A stretch of DNA of 64,000 nt from Allofustis seminis DSM 15817 (GCF_000374325.1 NZ_KB894079.1:341301-405300), one strand, 5' to 3'. Shown: positions 46,136-58,144, numbered from the stretch's first letter. Notes: generated by a model not told the origin, from the sequence alone. A program made the numbers and translations.

Positions 46136-47038
46136 TTATTCACTAACTTCTTCACCAATAATGTGAACTTCTGTTTCTAATATCACATCATATTTTTCTT
46201 TTATGACGGCTTGAATGTGTGCAATTAATTTCACATAATCCGTAGCGGTAGCATGATCAATATTCACAATAAAACCTGCATGTTTAGTGGAGATTTGTGC
46301 TCCACCCCATTGAAGTCCTTGAAGCCCTGCATCTTGAATTAATTTTCCAGTAAAATGTCCTTCTGGGCGCTTAAACACTGACCCACATGAAGGATATTCT
46401 AATGGTTGTTTAGAAGTGCGTAGTTCTGTTAGCTCGTCCATCTTACTGCGAATGTCTTGAACATTTCCTGGACTTAAGGCGAAAGTCACTTCAAGCACTA
46501 TATCGCCAGTTTTTTGAACTAGACTATGACGGTAGGAAAAATCTAAGTCAGCATGAGTATATGTTTTTATTTCGCCCGCACGTGTGATAACGGTTGCCTT
46601 TTCAATGCAATCTTTGACTTCGCCACCATAAGCTCCTGCGTTCATATAAAGTGCGCCACCAACACTTCCAGGAATACCACAAGCAAATTCCAGCCCTGTT
46701 AAATGATGTTGACAAGCTTGTTCACTTGCATCAATTAAAGCTGCTCCTGCTTGTGCAACCACTTTGTTATCGGCAACTGCAATCTGATCCAAAGCCGTTA
46801 GCATCATTACGACACCACGAATCCCGCCATCGCGTACGATTAAATTACTTGCATTTCCTAAAATAGTGAGCGGTAGCTGCTTTTCATTCACCCAGTTGAT
46901 AATTTCTTTAACTTGAGCTACTGTTTCAGGGAAGACGACATAATCTGCTGGTCCGCCCGTTTGCGTATAAGTATATTGGGATAAATGTTCGTCCTTTTTA
47001 ATTCGTAAGTTTGGAAATTTCTCTCTAATATAGTGCAA
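46136..47038 (-). CDS. murB: UDP-N-acetylenolpyruvoylglucosamine reductase
   Basis: FAD and NADPH dependent reductase in peptidoglycan precursor synthesis. 300 residues, type II Mur[14 protein letters not shown] at about 26-38, [14 protein letters not shown] (FAD), [21 protein letters not shown] and the catalytic serine in [14 protein letters not shown] near 220. The start is TTG at 47038, with GGGAGATGGAGAG upstream and no usable ATG before the conserved region. Confidence 0.95.
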   Translation of the reverse strand: MHYIREKFPNLRIKKDEHLSQYTYTQTGGPADYVVFPETVAQVKEIINWVNEKQLPLTILGNASNLIVRDGGIRGVVMMLTALDQIAVADNKVVAQAGAALIDASEQACQHHLTGLEFACGIPGSVGGALYMNAGAYGGEVKDCIEKATVITRAGEIKTYTHADLDFSYRHSLVQKTGDIVLEVTFALSPGNVQDIRSKMDELTELRTSKQPLEYPSCGSVFKRPEGHFTGKLIQDAGLQGLQWGGAQISTKHAGFIVNIDHATATDYVKLIAHIQAVIKEKYDVILETEVHIIGEEVSE

Positions 47039-47099
47039 ATCTCTCCATCTCCCTCATTCTATTCATGAATAAGTATACGATAATTTTAGCATGAACTTT

Positions 47100-47129
47100 T
47101 AAAAAAGCAACCACAGGTCAGTGGTTGCT
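47100..47129 (-). terminator. Terminator after the CNNM-type gene
   Basis: 9-bp stem AGCAACCAC/GTGGTTGCT, 6-base loop, T-run on the minus strand, just past the stop at 47139. Confidence 0.85.
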
Positions 47130-47138
47130 CCTTATTCA

Positions 47139-48509
47139 TTAATCTTCTATTTCTTCTTCTGGTTCAATCGCATCACAAAGTTCTGCAGTCACTTCGATTT
47201 GGTGCTCAGGATCAGGGCGCGAAATCAAACCATAAATGCGACCATTTTCAATATGATCCATTTCAATCACTGCATCATTGATACGAATTTTGACATTATC
47301 CGTACTTCGTGGCACATAGCCCAACTTCTCAATGATTAATCCCGCAATGGTATCGAATTCATCTGAAGATAAATGTTGACCAAAAAATTCATTATATTTT
47401 TCGATTGAAAGCGTCCCATTTAAGTAATAGACGCCTCCTCCCAGATGGCGAATCTCTGAGATATCGTGCAAGTCTGTTTCATCATCAATTTCGCCGACAA
47501 TTTCTTCTAGCAAGTCCTCCATAGTGACTATACCTTCCACGCCACCATATTCATCAATTAAGATGGCCATATGTTGCTGCTGACGTTTGAATTCAATCAA
47601 CAAATCATCAATATAAATCGTTGCGGGCACAAATAGTGGCTCATTGGCAATGTCTTCCAAATTCACATCATTTATGCCATTTTGACTAATCGCTTTAAAA
47701 AGATTTTTTACATGGATCACGCCAATTACATTATCTTTTTCTTCTTGATAAAGTGGTAAGCGTGAAAAAGGACTGTCAATCATCTCTTGCAAATTCTCTT
47801 CAAATGGGTCTTCAATATTTAACATTTCAGTATCTGTACGTGGCACCATGACTTCACGTGCAATCTTTGAATCCAATGAGAGCACGCCTTCCATCATGGA
47901 AAGCTCTTCTACATCCATCCCGCCCGTCTCGCGACTTTCCGATAAAATAGCTTGCATCTCATCACGCGTAAATTTTTCTTTCGTTTCAGAAAAATTAATA
48001 GGTGTGATTTTTTGCAAAAAGGCGGTCGCTACAGAAAGTAACCACACAAATGGGCGGAAAAACTTACGTGAAAGATAAATAATTCCACTAGTAGCCATTG
48101 CTACTTTTTCAGGCATTTGTAGTGCTATCTTCTTCGGAAACCATTCTCCTAGAACAAGCGAAATATTTGCCAATATAATAGTCACAATAACTGTAGCAAC
48201 TATCTTGACTCCTGAAAAGTCTGGCAACATTTCTACCACATAATGACTGAAAGTAAGTGCTGCTAATGCACTCGATAAAAGGCTCGCTAGCGTAATCGCC
48301 ACTTGAAGGGTTGCTAAAAAGCTATCCGAATCTTTCAAAAGTTCTAAAACTCTCTTAGCTTTTTTGTTACCTTCTTCTGCTGAACATTCCATCTTCAATG
48401 GATTAATCGAAACAAAGGCAATCTCTGCTGCTGAAAAAAAGGCATTGATGGCCGTTAATATGATAATGATGATCAATGGTATAAATAACGAATTCCCCGA
48501 GGGATCCAT
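47139..48509 (-). CDS. CNNM/CorC-type membrane protein with CBS domains (hemolysin-family)
   Basis: 456 residues: four hydrophobic segments forming a DUF21/CNNM domain (about 1-185), a pair of CBS domains (MVPRTDTEMLNI to VTMEDLLEEIVGEI, about 205-335) and a C-terminal CorC_HlyC domain. Proteins of this type export or exchange magnesium and other divalent cations; the old name hemolysin is misleading. It lies 31 bases downstream of the P-type ATPase and may be co-transcribed with it under the riboswitch, which would fit a metal role. Confidence 0.88.
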   Translation of the reverse strand: MDPSGNSLFIPLIIIIILTAINAFFSAAEIAFVSINPLKMECSAEEGNKKAKRVLELLKDSDSFLATLQVAITLASLLSSALAALTFSHYVVEMLPDFSGVKIVATVIVTIILANISLVLGEWFPKKIALQMPEKVAMATSGIIYLSRKFFRPFVWLLSVATAFLQKITPINFSETKEKFTRDEMQAILSESRETGGMDVEELSMMEGVLSLDSKIAREVMVPRTDTEMLNIEDPFEENLQEMIDSPFSRLPLYQEEKDNVIGVIHVKNLFKAISQNGINDVNLEDIANEPLFVPATIYIDDLLIEFKRQQQHMAILIDEYGGVEGIVTMEDLLEEIVGEIDDETDLHDISEIRHLGGGVYYLNGTLSIEKYNEFFGQHLSSDEFDTIAGLIIEKLGYVPRSTDNVKIRINDAVIEMDHIENGRIYGLISRPDPEHQIEVTAELCDAIEPEEEIED

Positions 48510-48540
48510 GGAAATACTCTCTCCTCTTTTTATAAATTGA

Positions 48541-51252
48541 TTAGTTTTTAATCACCGCACGTTTTTGATATTTTTTGTCAATATTGAGCGCTCTTAGTAA
48601 CCATTTTACCACTTCTGTGAAAATAGTAATACTAAATGCTGAAACAACTATAATCGCCCAGCCTTTAATATCTGGCATGGTAATATCAAAGAATTGGTTG
48701 ACCCCCGGCGTTAAAACAACGCCAAGAAGTAATGCACCACTTCCAACAGCGGCAAGATTTAAGTGTCGATTGGCAAATGGATTGATTGAAAATAATGATT
48801 GGAAGACGCTCTTCATATTGAAGGCATGGAAAAGTTGAATCAAACCAAGTGTCATAAAGGCCATAGTTTCTGCCAAGTTGATAATGTGTGCTTGATCAGC
48901 ATAATATTGCGGTGCAAATTGATAACGTGCAAACCAATAAACAAATAATGTCAAGGCAGCTTCAAAAATTCCTTGGTAAATGATACTTGGCAAAATCCCA
49001 TTCGATAAGAATGATTCGTCCACATCGCGCGGCGCATATTCCATAGCATCTTTATCGCCATTTTCCATTCCTAAGGCAATCGCAGGGAAAACATCTGTTA
49101 CTAAGTTAATCCAAAGAATATGAATAGGTTCTAATATTTGCCAGCCTAAAAGTGTCGCAATAAATAAGACAAGCACCTCACCTAAGTTGGCAGATAATAA
49201 GTATTGAACTACTTTTTGAATGTTAGAGAATACTTTACGTCCTTCTTCAACAGCATGAACAATCGTTGCAAAATTATCATCAGCAAGAATCATATCACTT
49301 GCACCTTTTGATACTTCTGTTCCAGTAATGCCCATTCCAACACCAATATCTGCTTGTTTCAGGCTTGGTGCATCATTGACCCCATCACCGGTCATGGAGA
49401 CAACTTTACCATTGGCTTGCCATGCTTTAATAATTCTAACTTTATGCTCAGGTGATACGCGAGCATAGACGGAGTACTGTGCAATATTTTGAGCCAAGTC
49501 TTCATCGCTCATTTCGTCAAGCTGTGCTCCTGTCATCACATGCATTTCATTGTGTTCATCTGTTGGATTAAGAATTGTCAAACGTTCCGCAATTGCTTGA
49601 GCTGTTACGGCATGGTCTCCTGTAATCATAATCGTACGGATTCCTGCTTTACGTGCCTCATTAATGGAATCGCGCGCTTCTGGTCTTTCTGGATCAATCA
49701 TTGCCACCAGTCCAGCAAAGACTAAATCATTCTCAATCGTTTCAGTTGTCAGTGATTCAGGGAGATGATCGATAATTTTATAAGCTGCTGCGAGCACACG
49801 CAAGGCTTGTTTTGCAAAATCGGTATTCACTTGCGACACATGCTGACGGTCTTGCGCAGTGAACTCACTGATCTGTCCATTTTCTTCTTTTTGACTTACT
49901 CGATTAATCAGTTGATCGGGTGCACCTTTTACCGCCACAAAATAGCGGCCGTCTGCCATCTTATGGATGGTTGACATTAATTTTCGCTCAGAATCAAAAG
50001 GGAGTTCGCCTACTCGTGGCATTTCGTCAAGTGCTTGCTGCAAGTCATAGTGATGATCAAGTGCAAATTGAATGAGAGATGTTTCAGTAGGATCTCCCAC
50101 GAGACCATCGTCTTTATCTATTTTTGTATCATTGGCAAAGGTTAGCGTACGCATTAAATGACTGTCCTGTGCCACACCATCAGCAGCAGAATGCACCTGA
50201 CCATCATAATAGCTTTGCTCTACAGTCATTTGATTTAAAGTGAGTGTTCCCGTCTTGTCAGAGCAAATAACTTGTGTACTTCCCAAAGTTTCTACTGCAG
50301 GAAGTGAACGAATTAGTGCATTACGTTTCGACATATTCTGGGTTCCAATAGATAAAATAATCGTTGAAATTGCTGGTAAGCCTTCTGGAATAGCAGCTAC
50401 TGCTAATGAAACAGCAACCAACAACATCTTCGTCCATGCGATACCTTGAACAAAAGTACCAACTAAAAAGGTAGCAATCGCAATTATAATAATCGCATAT
50501 GTTAATTTCTTGCCTAATTCATCTTGATCGCGTTGCAATGGAGTCTTTTGTGCTTCCGTAGTCGCTAGCATACGTGCAATGTGCCCAACTTCAGTAGCCA
50601 TTGCCGTAGCTGTTACAACACCCACTGCTCGGCCATATGTAACATTTGTACTTGAATAAGCCATATTGCGCCGATCGCCAATTCCTACCTCTTCTTTGAT
50701 GACTGCTACATCTTTCTCAACTGGAACAGATTCACCAGTGAGTGCTGCCTCTTCTATCTTTAAAGAATTCGCTTCAACTAGACGAATATCAGCAGACACC
50801 ACATCTCCAGCTTCGAAGTGAACAATATCGCCTGGTACAATCTCACCGCTTTTGATGATTTTTATTTGACCATCGCGAACAACTTGTGCTTCAGGAGAGG
50901 CCATTTGTCGCAATGCATTAATAGCTTCCTCAGCTTTATTCTCTTGAAATACTCCCATCACTGCATTTAAAATGACAACAATCAAAATCACAACGGCGTC
51001 TGCAAATTCTCCGCTAATTGTCCATGAAATAATGGCTGCAACTAAGAGTACAATAATCATAAAATCTTTAAATTGATTGATGAACTTTTGCAAAGTAGAA
51101 ATTTTTTCTTCCGTTTGCAATTCATTTGCGCCATATTGTTCTAAGCGTGCTTTTGCTTCTGCCGAAGAAAGTCCTTTGTTTTTATCAACATTTAAGGCAT
51201 TTAGAACCTCTTCACTTGTTTTTAAGTATGCATTTTTTGCTTCAAATTTCAA
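48541..51252 (-). CDS. P-type cation-transporting ATPase (P2A type, YoaB/PacL-like)
   Basis: 903 residues with the full P2 layout: N-terminal cation ATPase domain, TGES actuator motif (near 180), phosphorylation site SDKTGTLT (near 332), KGAPDQL nucleotide site, and GDGVNDAPSLKQADIGVGMG hinge. EGLPA in the fourth transmembrane segment and NLVTD in the sixth are those of Ca/Mn pumps. The start is TTG at 51250-51252 with GAGGAGA upstream. A yybP-ykoY-like manganese riboswitch in the leader strongly suggests Mn2+ (perhaps with Ca2+) efflux as its job. Confidence 0.92.
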   Translation of the reverse strand: MKFEAKNAYLKTSEEVLNALNVDKNKGLSSAEAKARLEQYGANELQTEEKISTLQKFINQFKDFMIIVLLVAAIISWTISGEFADAVVILIVVILNAVMGVFQENKAEEAINALRQMASPEAQVVRDGQIKIIKSGEIVPGDIVHFEAGDVVSADIRLVEANSLKIEEAALTGESVPVEKDVAVIKEEVGIGDRRNMAYSSTNVTYGRAVGVVTATAMATEVGHIARMLATTEAQKTPLQRDQDELGKKLTYAIIIIAIATFLVGTFVQGIAWTKMLLVAVSLAVAAIPEGLPAISTIILSIGTQNMSKRNALIRSLPAVETLGSTQVICSDKTGTLTLNQMTVEQSYYDGQVHSAADGVAQDSHLMRTLTFANDTKIDKDDGLVGDPTETSLIQFALDHHYDLQQALDEMPRVGELPFDSERKLMSTIHKMADGRYFVAVKGAPDQLINRVSQKEENGQISEFTAQDRQHVSQVNTDFAKQALRVLAAAYKIIDHLPESLTTETIENDLVFAGLVAMIDPERPEARDSINEARKAGIRTIMITGDHAVTAQAIAERLTILNPTDEHNEMHVMTGAQLDEMSDEDLAQNIAQYSVYARVSPEHKVRIIKAWQANGKVVSMTGDGVNDAPSLKQADIGVGMGITGTEVSKGASDMILADDNFATIVHAVEEGRKVFSNIQKVVQYLLSANLGEVLVLFIATLLGWQILEPIHILWINLVTDVFPAIALGMENGDKDAMEYAPRDVDESFLSNGILPSIIYQGIFEAALTLFVYWFARYQFAPQYYADQAHIINLAETMAFMTLGLIQLFHAFNMKSVFQSLFSINPFANRHLNLAAVGSGALLLGVVLTPGVNQFFDITMPDIKGWAIIVVSAFSITIFTEVVKWLLRALNIDKKYQKRAVIKN

Positions 51253-51288
51253 AAATGTCTCCTCTTTCTTTTTTATTTGGGACTATCA

Positions 51289-51440
51289 CATAAAAAAAGA
51301 CTTATGCAACTCCCTATTAATGGTGGCATAAGTCTCACTATTTAAGTTTAATACCAGCTATTTCTTAAAAAAACAGCTTATCGTTGTTGATATTAAACAA
51401 GGACTCCTTGCCTGAAGGTGATCCTTTAGTTACTCCCCTA
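51289..51440 (-). ncRNA. yybP-ykoY (manganese) riboswitch with terminator
   Basis: The transcript leader opens with CATAGGGGAGTA (around 51430-51442 on the minus strand) and closes with TGAGACTTATGCC, the conserved ends of the yybP-ykoY class. CATAGG can pair with CTTATG to form P1. The same GACTTATGC segment also forms a terminator (10-bp stem AGACTTATGC/GCATAAGTCT, 51298-51335, then seven U), so ligand-stabilised P1 would prevent termination. It precedes a P-type ATPase, the same arrangement known for lactococcal yoaB. Confidence 0.78.
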
Positions 51441-51514
51441 TGTATATAGTATATACTGAATATTATAACGCAAAATAAAATAGATTTCCAAAAATTAGTC
51501 ATCTTTTGACTTTT

Positions 51515-52876
51515 TTAATTCGTCATGCCTTGAAAAGGTGCTGGAATTCTTCCCCCACGCTCAAATAAACGCTTGCTTGAAAAAGGCTTCACCGAAATAA
51601 TTGGTGCACGTCCTAATAATCCACCAAATTCAGCCATCTCACCTACTTTTTTGCCGATAACTGGAATAACACGCACTGCTGTTGTTTTTCGATTAATCAT
51701 GCCAATCGCTGCTTCATCTGCAATAATTCCAGCAATTTGATCAGCAGTGGCTGTCCCTTCAATTGCAATCATATCCAAACCAACAGAACAAACGGCCGTC
51801 ATTCCTTCTAATTTATCAAGTGTTAAAGCTCCTGCTTCAATTCCCGCAATCATCCCATTGTCTTCGCTCACAGGAATGAAGGCACCACTTAAACCCCCAA
51901 TAGCATTGCTTGCCATGGCACCACCTTTTTTGACAGCATCATTCATCATCGCTAAAGCTGCAATTGTACCATGTGTGCCCACACTTTCCAGACCAATTTC
52001 TTCTAAAATATCAGCGACACTATCATTTTGAGCATTGGTCGGTGCAAGTGATAAATCGATAATGTTAAAGGGAACATCTAACCGCGCAGCTACTTCACGT
52101 CCTATCATTTCTCCAGCACGTGTAATTTTGAAGGAAGTTTTCTTTATAATGTCATATATTTCATTTAGATCGGCATGAGGATGACGCTTGAGCGCATTAT
52201 AGACAACTCCAGGGCCACTCACACCAACACTTAAAGAAACTTCGCCTTCACCTGCACCATGAAAAGCACCTGCCATGAATGGATTATCTTCAACAGGATT
52301 ACAAAATACGACAAATTTTGCACAGGCTAGACTATCTTGGTCTTTACTCATCTCTGCCATCTGCAAAATTGCTTCACTTAAATCATAAATTGCATCCATA
52401 TATATTCCAGAACGTGTAGAGCCGATTGAGGCACTTGCACAGATCCGCTCCGTCTGACATAATACTTGCGGCAACGCCTTCAGCCAGTTGTAATCGGCAT
52501 GGGTAAGATTTTTATGAATCAGTGCCGAAAAGCCCCCAATAAAATCTACATCCACTTCCTTAGCTACTGCATCAATTGCACGGGCAACTTTGACAATGCC
52601 TTCTGGCGATGCTTTCCCAATAATTTCTGCAATTGGTGTAATTGCAATTCGTTTATTAATGATTGGTATCCCATATTCTTTAGCTACTTGGTCAGCAATT
52701 TTTTTTAAGTCTTTTGCATAATAGCGTATTTTTCCCGTGATATTCTGGCAAAGCGTCTCAATCTGTGCATCCACACAACTATGTAAATCAATACCTAAAG
52801 TTACTGTACGAACATCTAAGTTCTCGGCCTGTACCATGCGGACTGTTTCTGAAATTTCATCAATGTGTAGTCTCAT
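51515..52876 (-). CDS. UPF0210 / PFL-like family protein
   Basis: 453 residues of the UPF0210 (DUF711) family, a glycyl-radical-enzyme-like fold of unknown reaction. Family-typical stretches include GFSALIHKNLTHADYNWL, SIGSTRSGIYMDAIYDL and GGLSGAFIPVSEDNGMI. It is 11 bases downstream of the ACT-domain gene, the standard pairing for this family. AAGGAGAA precedes the ATG. Function unknown. Confidence 0.88.
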   Translation of the reverse strand: MRLHIDEISETVRMVQAENLDVRTVTLGIDLHSCVDAQIETLCQNITGKIRYYAKDLKKIADQVAKEYGIPIINKRIAITPIAEIIGKASPEGIVKVARAIDAVAKEVDVDFIGGFSALIHKNLTHADYNWLKALPQVLCQTERICASASIGSTRSGIYMDAIYDLSEAILQMAEMSKDQDSLACAKFVVFCNPVEDNPFMAGAFHGAGEGEVSLSVGVSGPGVVYNALKRHPHADLNEIYDIIKKTSFKITRAGEMIGREVAARLDVPFNIIDLSLAPTNAQNDSVADILEEIGLESVGTHGTIAALAMMNDAVKKGGAMASNAIGGLSGAFIPVSEDNGMIAGIEAGALTLDKLEGMTAVCSVGLDMIAIEGTATADQIAGIIADEAAIGMINRKTTAVRVIPVIGKKVGEMAEFGGLLGRAPIISVKPFSSKRLFERGGRIPAPFQGMTN

Positions 52877-52887
52877 GCTATTTCTCC

Positions 52888-53160
52888 TTATAAATGATGC
52901 ATTGCTTTAAATGTATCGGCCCGTTGTGTAACAGTCGTCACGCCCATAGCATGACTTGCAACCTCTAATTCATCGCTTAACTTTTCAAATTGATCGACAG
53001 CCACTTGAGCGATCATCATCATATTAAAATAACCGTCCACGATCGTTTGGGAGATATCCAATATATTCGCATCATATGCTAGTAATACGCGCGATACTTC
53101 TGCAATAATTCCTTTTTTATCGAGCCCAAATGTTGTCAGTACAATCTTAATTTCCATCAT
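52888..53160 (-). CDS. ACT-domain protein (UPF0237)
   Basis: 90 residues forming a single ACT domain (VLTTFGLDKKGIIAEVSRVLLAYDANILDIS), a small-ligand-binding regulatory module. The first ATG overlaps the tsaE stop by one base (TAATG). Always found beside UPF0210 genes and probably regulates or binds that protein; ligand unknown. Confidence 0.88.
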   Translation of the reverse strand: MMEIKIVLTTFGLDKKGIIAEVSRVLLAYDANILDISQTIVDGYFNMMMIAQVAVDQFEKLSDELEVASHAMGVTTVTQRADTFKAMHHL

Positions 53161-53648
53161 TATTCTCCTTTTTTATGCTTAAGATATTCATCTATTAATT
53201 GTTGAATTAACCTCTCATATTTATTGCCTTTTGCTTGAAAAATAAATTCACGTACGGTCGGTTGCTCGGCAAATGTCTTAATTTCAATTAGCAAATGCTC
53301 TTTAGGTAGCTCTTCGGGAGCATTCGATCCCCATTCGATAACTGTTACCCCTGGACTTTCATAATAATCTTCCAAATACAAATCTTCAACGGCCGCTTCT
53401 TCCAAACGATATAAATCGATATGATAGAGTGGAAGTCGTCCCTCTTCATATTCCCGCACTAATGTATAGGACGGGCTTTTTACGGCACGCCGAATACCAA
53501 GCCCCGCTGCCAAACTCTGAGTGAAGGTTGTCTTTCCTGCACCTAATGTGCCTTCTAAACAAATCACTGAATAAGGAGTTAAAAGCTGGGCAAGTGTTTG
53601 GGCAAGTGTCGCAGTTTCATCTAAGGATTCAATATGAATAGTTGGCAT
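53160..53648 (-). CDS. tsaE: tRNA t6A37 threonylcarbamoyladenosine biosynthesis ATPase
   Basis: ATPase that activates the TsaB-TsaD complex. 162 residues; P-loop LEGTLGAGKTTFTQ at about 34-47, SPTYTLVREY-like segment (here SPSYTLVREY), and HIDLYRL and VIEWGSNA motifs. GAAGG before the ATG. Divergent from the MBL gene. Its partners tsaD and tsaB lie 7-9 kb away in this window. Confidence 0.92.
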   Translation of the reverse strand: MPTIHIESLDETATLAQTLAQLLTPYSVICLEGTLGAGKTTFTQSLAAGLGIRRAVKSPSYTLVREYEEGRLPLYHIDLYRLEEAAVEDLYLEDYYESPGVTVIEWGSNAPEELPKEHLLIEIKTFAEQPTVREFIFQAKGNKYERLIQQLIDEYLKHKKGE

Positions 53649-53738
53649 ATCGCTACCTTCTTTCTAGTCGTAAAAGTTTTTTCTCTTGAATTTTTTCGTT
53701 ATACTTATCCTAACATAATGGTAAGGAGGCTATTTTTT

Positions 53739-54362
53739 ATGATAGACATTCAGCAAATTGTACTTGGTGATATTGAATCAAATTGCTATATCTTATCAAA
53801 AGAACAACATGCATTAATTGTCGATCCTGGTTTCTCACCCGAAATTATCATAAAAAAAATCAAGGCGCAAAACGTTACCCCGCTCGCAATCTTACTCACA
53901 CATACACACTATGATCATATTGGTGCCGTCGATGCGCTGGTTGAAGAATATCAGATTCCTGTCTATGTTGCTCCTGATGAGCGTGATTGGTTAACTGATG
54001 CACAGAAGAATTTATCAGCACGAACACTCACACCTGTCACTATCTGTGCAAAAGCGCACACTTTTAACTATCAAGAAATCTATCATATTGGACCTTTTAC
54101 ATTTCAAGTGGTACACACCCCAGGGCATTCGCCAGGTGGCGTCTGCTTTATTTTTGAAGAAGGGCGTTTTGTTATAACAGGTGATGCTCTCTTTGCAATG
54201 AGCGTAGGGCGGACGGACTTTCCAGGAAGCGAACCTGACAAACAAATTCCCGCGCTTCGCCAAAAAATACTGTCACTTCCTGATGATTATAAAATATATC
54301 CTGGCCACCGACACCCTAGTACAATTGGCAAAGAAAAAAGGGATAATCCCTTTTTTCAATAA
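53739..54362 (+). CDS. MBL-fold metallohydrolase (YqgX-type)
   Basis: 207 residues of the glyoxalase-II-like branch of metallo-beta-lactamase-fold hydrolases. Metal ligands are visible in LTHTHYDHIGAVD (about 53-65), TPGHSPGGVCF and ITGDALF, and the final histidine in YPGHRHPST. The ATG at 53739 has AAGGAGG 8 bases upstream; an upstream in-frame ATG at 53634 lies in the tsaE start region and has none. Likely a cytoplasmic thioesterase-like hydrolase; substrate unknown. Confidence 0.88.
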   Translation: MIDIQQIVLGDIESNCYILSKEQHALIVDPGFSPEIIIKKIKAQNVTPLAILLTHTHYDHIGAVDALVEEYQIPVYVAPDERDWLTDAQKNLSARTLTPVTICAKAHTFNYQEIYHIGPFTFQVVHTPGHSPGGVCFIFEEGRFVITGDALFAMSVGRTDFPGSEPDKQIPALRQKILSLPDDYKIYPGHRHPSTIGKEKRDNPFFQ

Positions 54363-54472
54363 GCAACATTTGCTACAATTATTATAACAAACTCTTCAAA
54401 AAAACGAATGAAAAGCCTATTTTTTTGAAAAGTTACTGATGAAATTCAAGCTATAAAAGGAGAGCGAAGAAC

Positions 54473-55627
54473 GTGAACTCATCCATGTATATGAGCACAG
54501 CGCGATTATCAAAAGCAAACTTGCGCTATAATATTCAACAATTTAAGCAATGGATTGGACCAGAAACAAAACTCTTATGTGTATTAAAAGCCAATGCTTA
54601 TGGCCATGATGCCGTCATGTATGCGACATTCATTCAAGAAGAAGGCTACGCAGATTATCTAGGCGTTGCCCAACTGGAAGAGGCAAAGGAATTACGTGAT
54701 GCACATATTACGTTGCCCATTTTAATTTTTAATCCAGCACCTCCAAAACATATCGCATATGCCATAGAAGAAAATATTACACTCCCAATTTTTACTAAAG
54801 AAGCAGCACATGCTGTCGTAGAAACAGCTGAAATGTTGCAAAAAATAGTAAAAGTTCATTTGAAAGTAGATAGCGGCATGAATCGCATCGGAGTAAAAAG
54901 TGTCACAGATGCTGTGGAAATTGCTCGCATTTTAAATCATTCAAAATGGGTGGATCTCGAAGGGATATTTACACATTTTACCGATGCAGATGAAAAACCT
55001 GCAAATGCATTCACAAAAGAACAATTTGCTTTTTATATGAAATGTGTTCAAGCTATCGAACAAGATGGACACACTTTTGCTATCAGACACTGCTGTAATA
55101 CAAGTGCAACGCTGAATTTCCCTGAATACCATTTAGATATGGTTCGTGTAGGAATTGGACTTCATGGTTATTTACCAGATGAGTCAATGGCTGCTTATGC
55201 CCCATTTCCACTGCATCCTGTTATGGAAGTGGCTGCACCTATTACACATATAAAAACTACACCCGCTCATCAATTCATTGGCTATGGCTGCACCTATCAA
55301 ACACCAAAAGATGAGACCATTGCAACGGTTGCTCTCGGCTATGCAGATGGCGTAGAACGAAGACTCTCAAATCACTTCAACTTCACCACACATCAGCAAC
55401 AATTTCCAGCAGTTGGTCGCGTATGCATGGATCAGACCATGGTAAAATTACAAGGTGATCAAGAAAATCTAAATGTTGGTGATTTTCTCATTTATTATGG
55501 CGATTATACTACTTTTCCTACAGTTAATAATGTTCATACACTTGCAGCTCAAGCAGGCACTTTCCATTATGAATTTTTATGTCATTTAGGACAGCGTGTT
55601 AAACATGTATGGGTTGAAAAGCATTAA
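54473..55627 (+). CDS. alr: Alanine racemase
   Basis: PLP enzyme making D-alanine for peptidoglycan. 384 residues; the PLP-lysine motif VLKANAYGHD is at about 38-47, HLKVDSGMNRIG near 133, VGIGLHGY near 220, and the catalytic tyrosine region IGYGCTYQTPKDE near 265. The start is GTG at 54473, 8 bases after AGGAGAG. An ATG four codons later is an alternative. Confidence 0.94.
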   Translation: MNSSMYMSTARLSKANLRYNIQQFKQWIGPETKLLCVLKANAYGHDAVMYATFIQEEGYADYLGVAQLEEAKELRDAHITLPILIFNPAPPKHIAYAIEENITLPIFTKEAAHAVVETAEMLQKIVKVHLKVDSGMNRIGVKSVTDAVEIARILNHSKWVDLEGIFTHFTDADEKPANAFTKEQFAFYMKCVQAIEQDGHTFAIRHCCNTSATLNFPEYHLDMVRVGIGLHGYLPDESMAAYAPFPLHPVMEVAAPITHIKTTPAHQFIGYGCTYQTPKDETIATVALGYADGVERRLSNHFNFTTHQQQFPAVGRVCMDQTMVKLQGDQENLNVGDFLIYYGDYTTFPTVNNVHTLAAQAGTFHYEFLCHLGQRVKHVWVEKH

Positions 55628-55634
55628 ATCATTA

Positions 55635-55671
55635 AAAAAAGCTTTGAAGCACTTGCTTCAAAGCTTTTTTT
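55635..55671. terminator. Bidirectional terminator between alr and groEL
   Basis: Perfect stem AAAAAAGCTTTGAAGC/GCTTCAAAGCTTTTTT with a 4-base loop between the convergent alr and groEL genes. Confidence 0.92.
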
Positions 55672-55701
55672 GTTTTATATACATGTCTCTTTTTAAATTG
55701 C

Positions 55702-57342
<1,641 letters not shown>

Positions 57343-57382
57343 TCAAATAAATTTTAAATGATCCATCATCACAATGATCATA

Positions 57383-57694
<312 letters not shown>

Positions 57695-57701
57695 TTAGCC
57701 A

Positions 57702-57728
57702 TTAGCACTCTGATGTGTCGAGTGCTAA
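57702..57728. promoter_or_regulatory. CIRCE element (HrcA operator)
   Basis: TTAGCACTC, 9 bases, GAGTGCTAA: an exact match to the consensus, 35 bases before groES and just past its promoter. Indicates HrcA-repressed heat-shock control. Confidence 0.97.
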
Positions 57729-57739
57729 CTCACATGATT

Positions 57740-57768
57740 AGTATAAGAGATCTGAGTGAGAGTTGCAA
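57740..57768 (-). promoter_or_regulatory. Sigma-A promoter of groESL
   Basis: TTGCAA (57763-57768), 17-base spacer, TATACT (57740-57745) on the minus strand, directly upstream of CIRCE. Confidence 0.88.
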
Positions 57769-57855
57769 GTTTTTAAATATTAAATTTTTATTAATTGGCA
57801 GGAATGATAATTTTATGATAATCTATAGTCTATTAAAGAAAGGCTTGTGGAATAA

Positions 57856-58065
57856 ATGACAGATAAAGCAATTTTATACTCTGCAATTATGAGCTTCATT
57901 ATGTTTTTATTAATGTTTTATTTTCTCGTACAATCGCTGGCAATAAGCGGTTGGACATTTTATACAATACTTCTTGCAGCTTTTGCTACACGCAATTTTG
58001 TCAGTACTATACAAATGGGAAAACTTTATTATGACATACAACGACTAAAAAATAATAAGCATTAA
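57856..58065 (+). CDS. YdiK-like small membrane protein
   Basis: 69 residues with two hydrophobic segments (about 7-29 and 32-47) and a basic C-terminus. It lies between groESL and rex as ydiK does in Bacillus, and its length and topology fit the YdiK/DUF4305 family. AAAGG lies upstream of the ATG. Function unknown. Confidence 0.72.
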   Translation: MTDKAILYSAIMSFIMFLLMFYFLVQSLAISGWTFYTILLAAFATRNFVSTIQMGKLYYDIQRLKNNKH

Positions 58066-58140
58066 AAAAAGTAACCCTTTTAGTGAAATTTAAAAAGGCC
58101 GTATCCTTTTTAAATCGCAGCTTAAAGTGTTGCTTTTTTT
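58064..58140. terminator. Terminator-like inverted repeat between ydiK-like gene and rex
   Basis: AAAAAAAGTAAC pairs with GTTGCTTTTTTT (one G-U) around a region that includes a second stem (AAAAAGG/CCTTTTT). Fits a shared terminator for the convergent genes. Confidence 0.6.
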
Positions 58141-58144
58141 GTTT

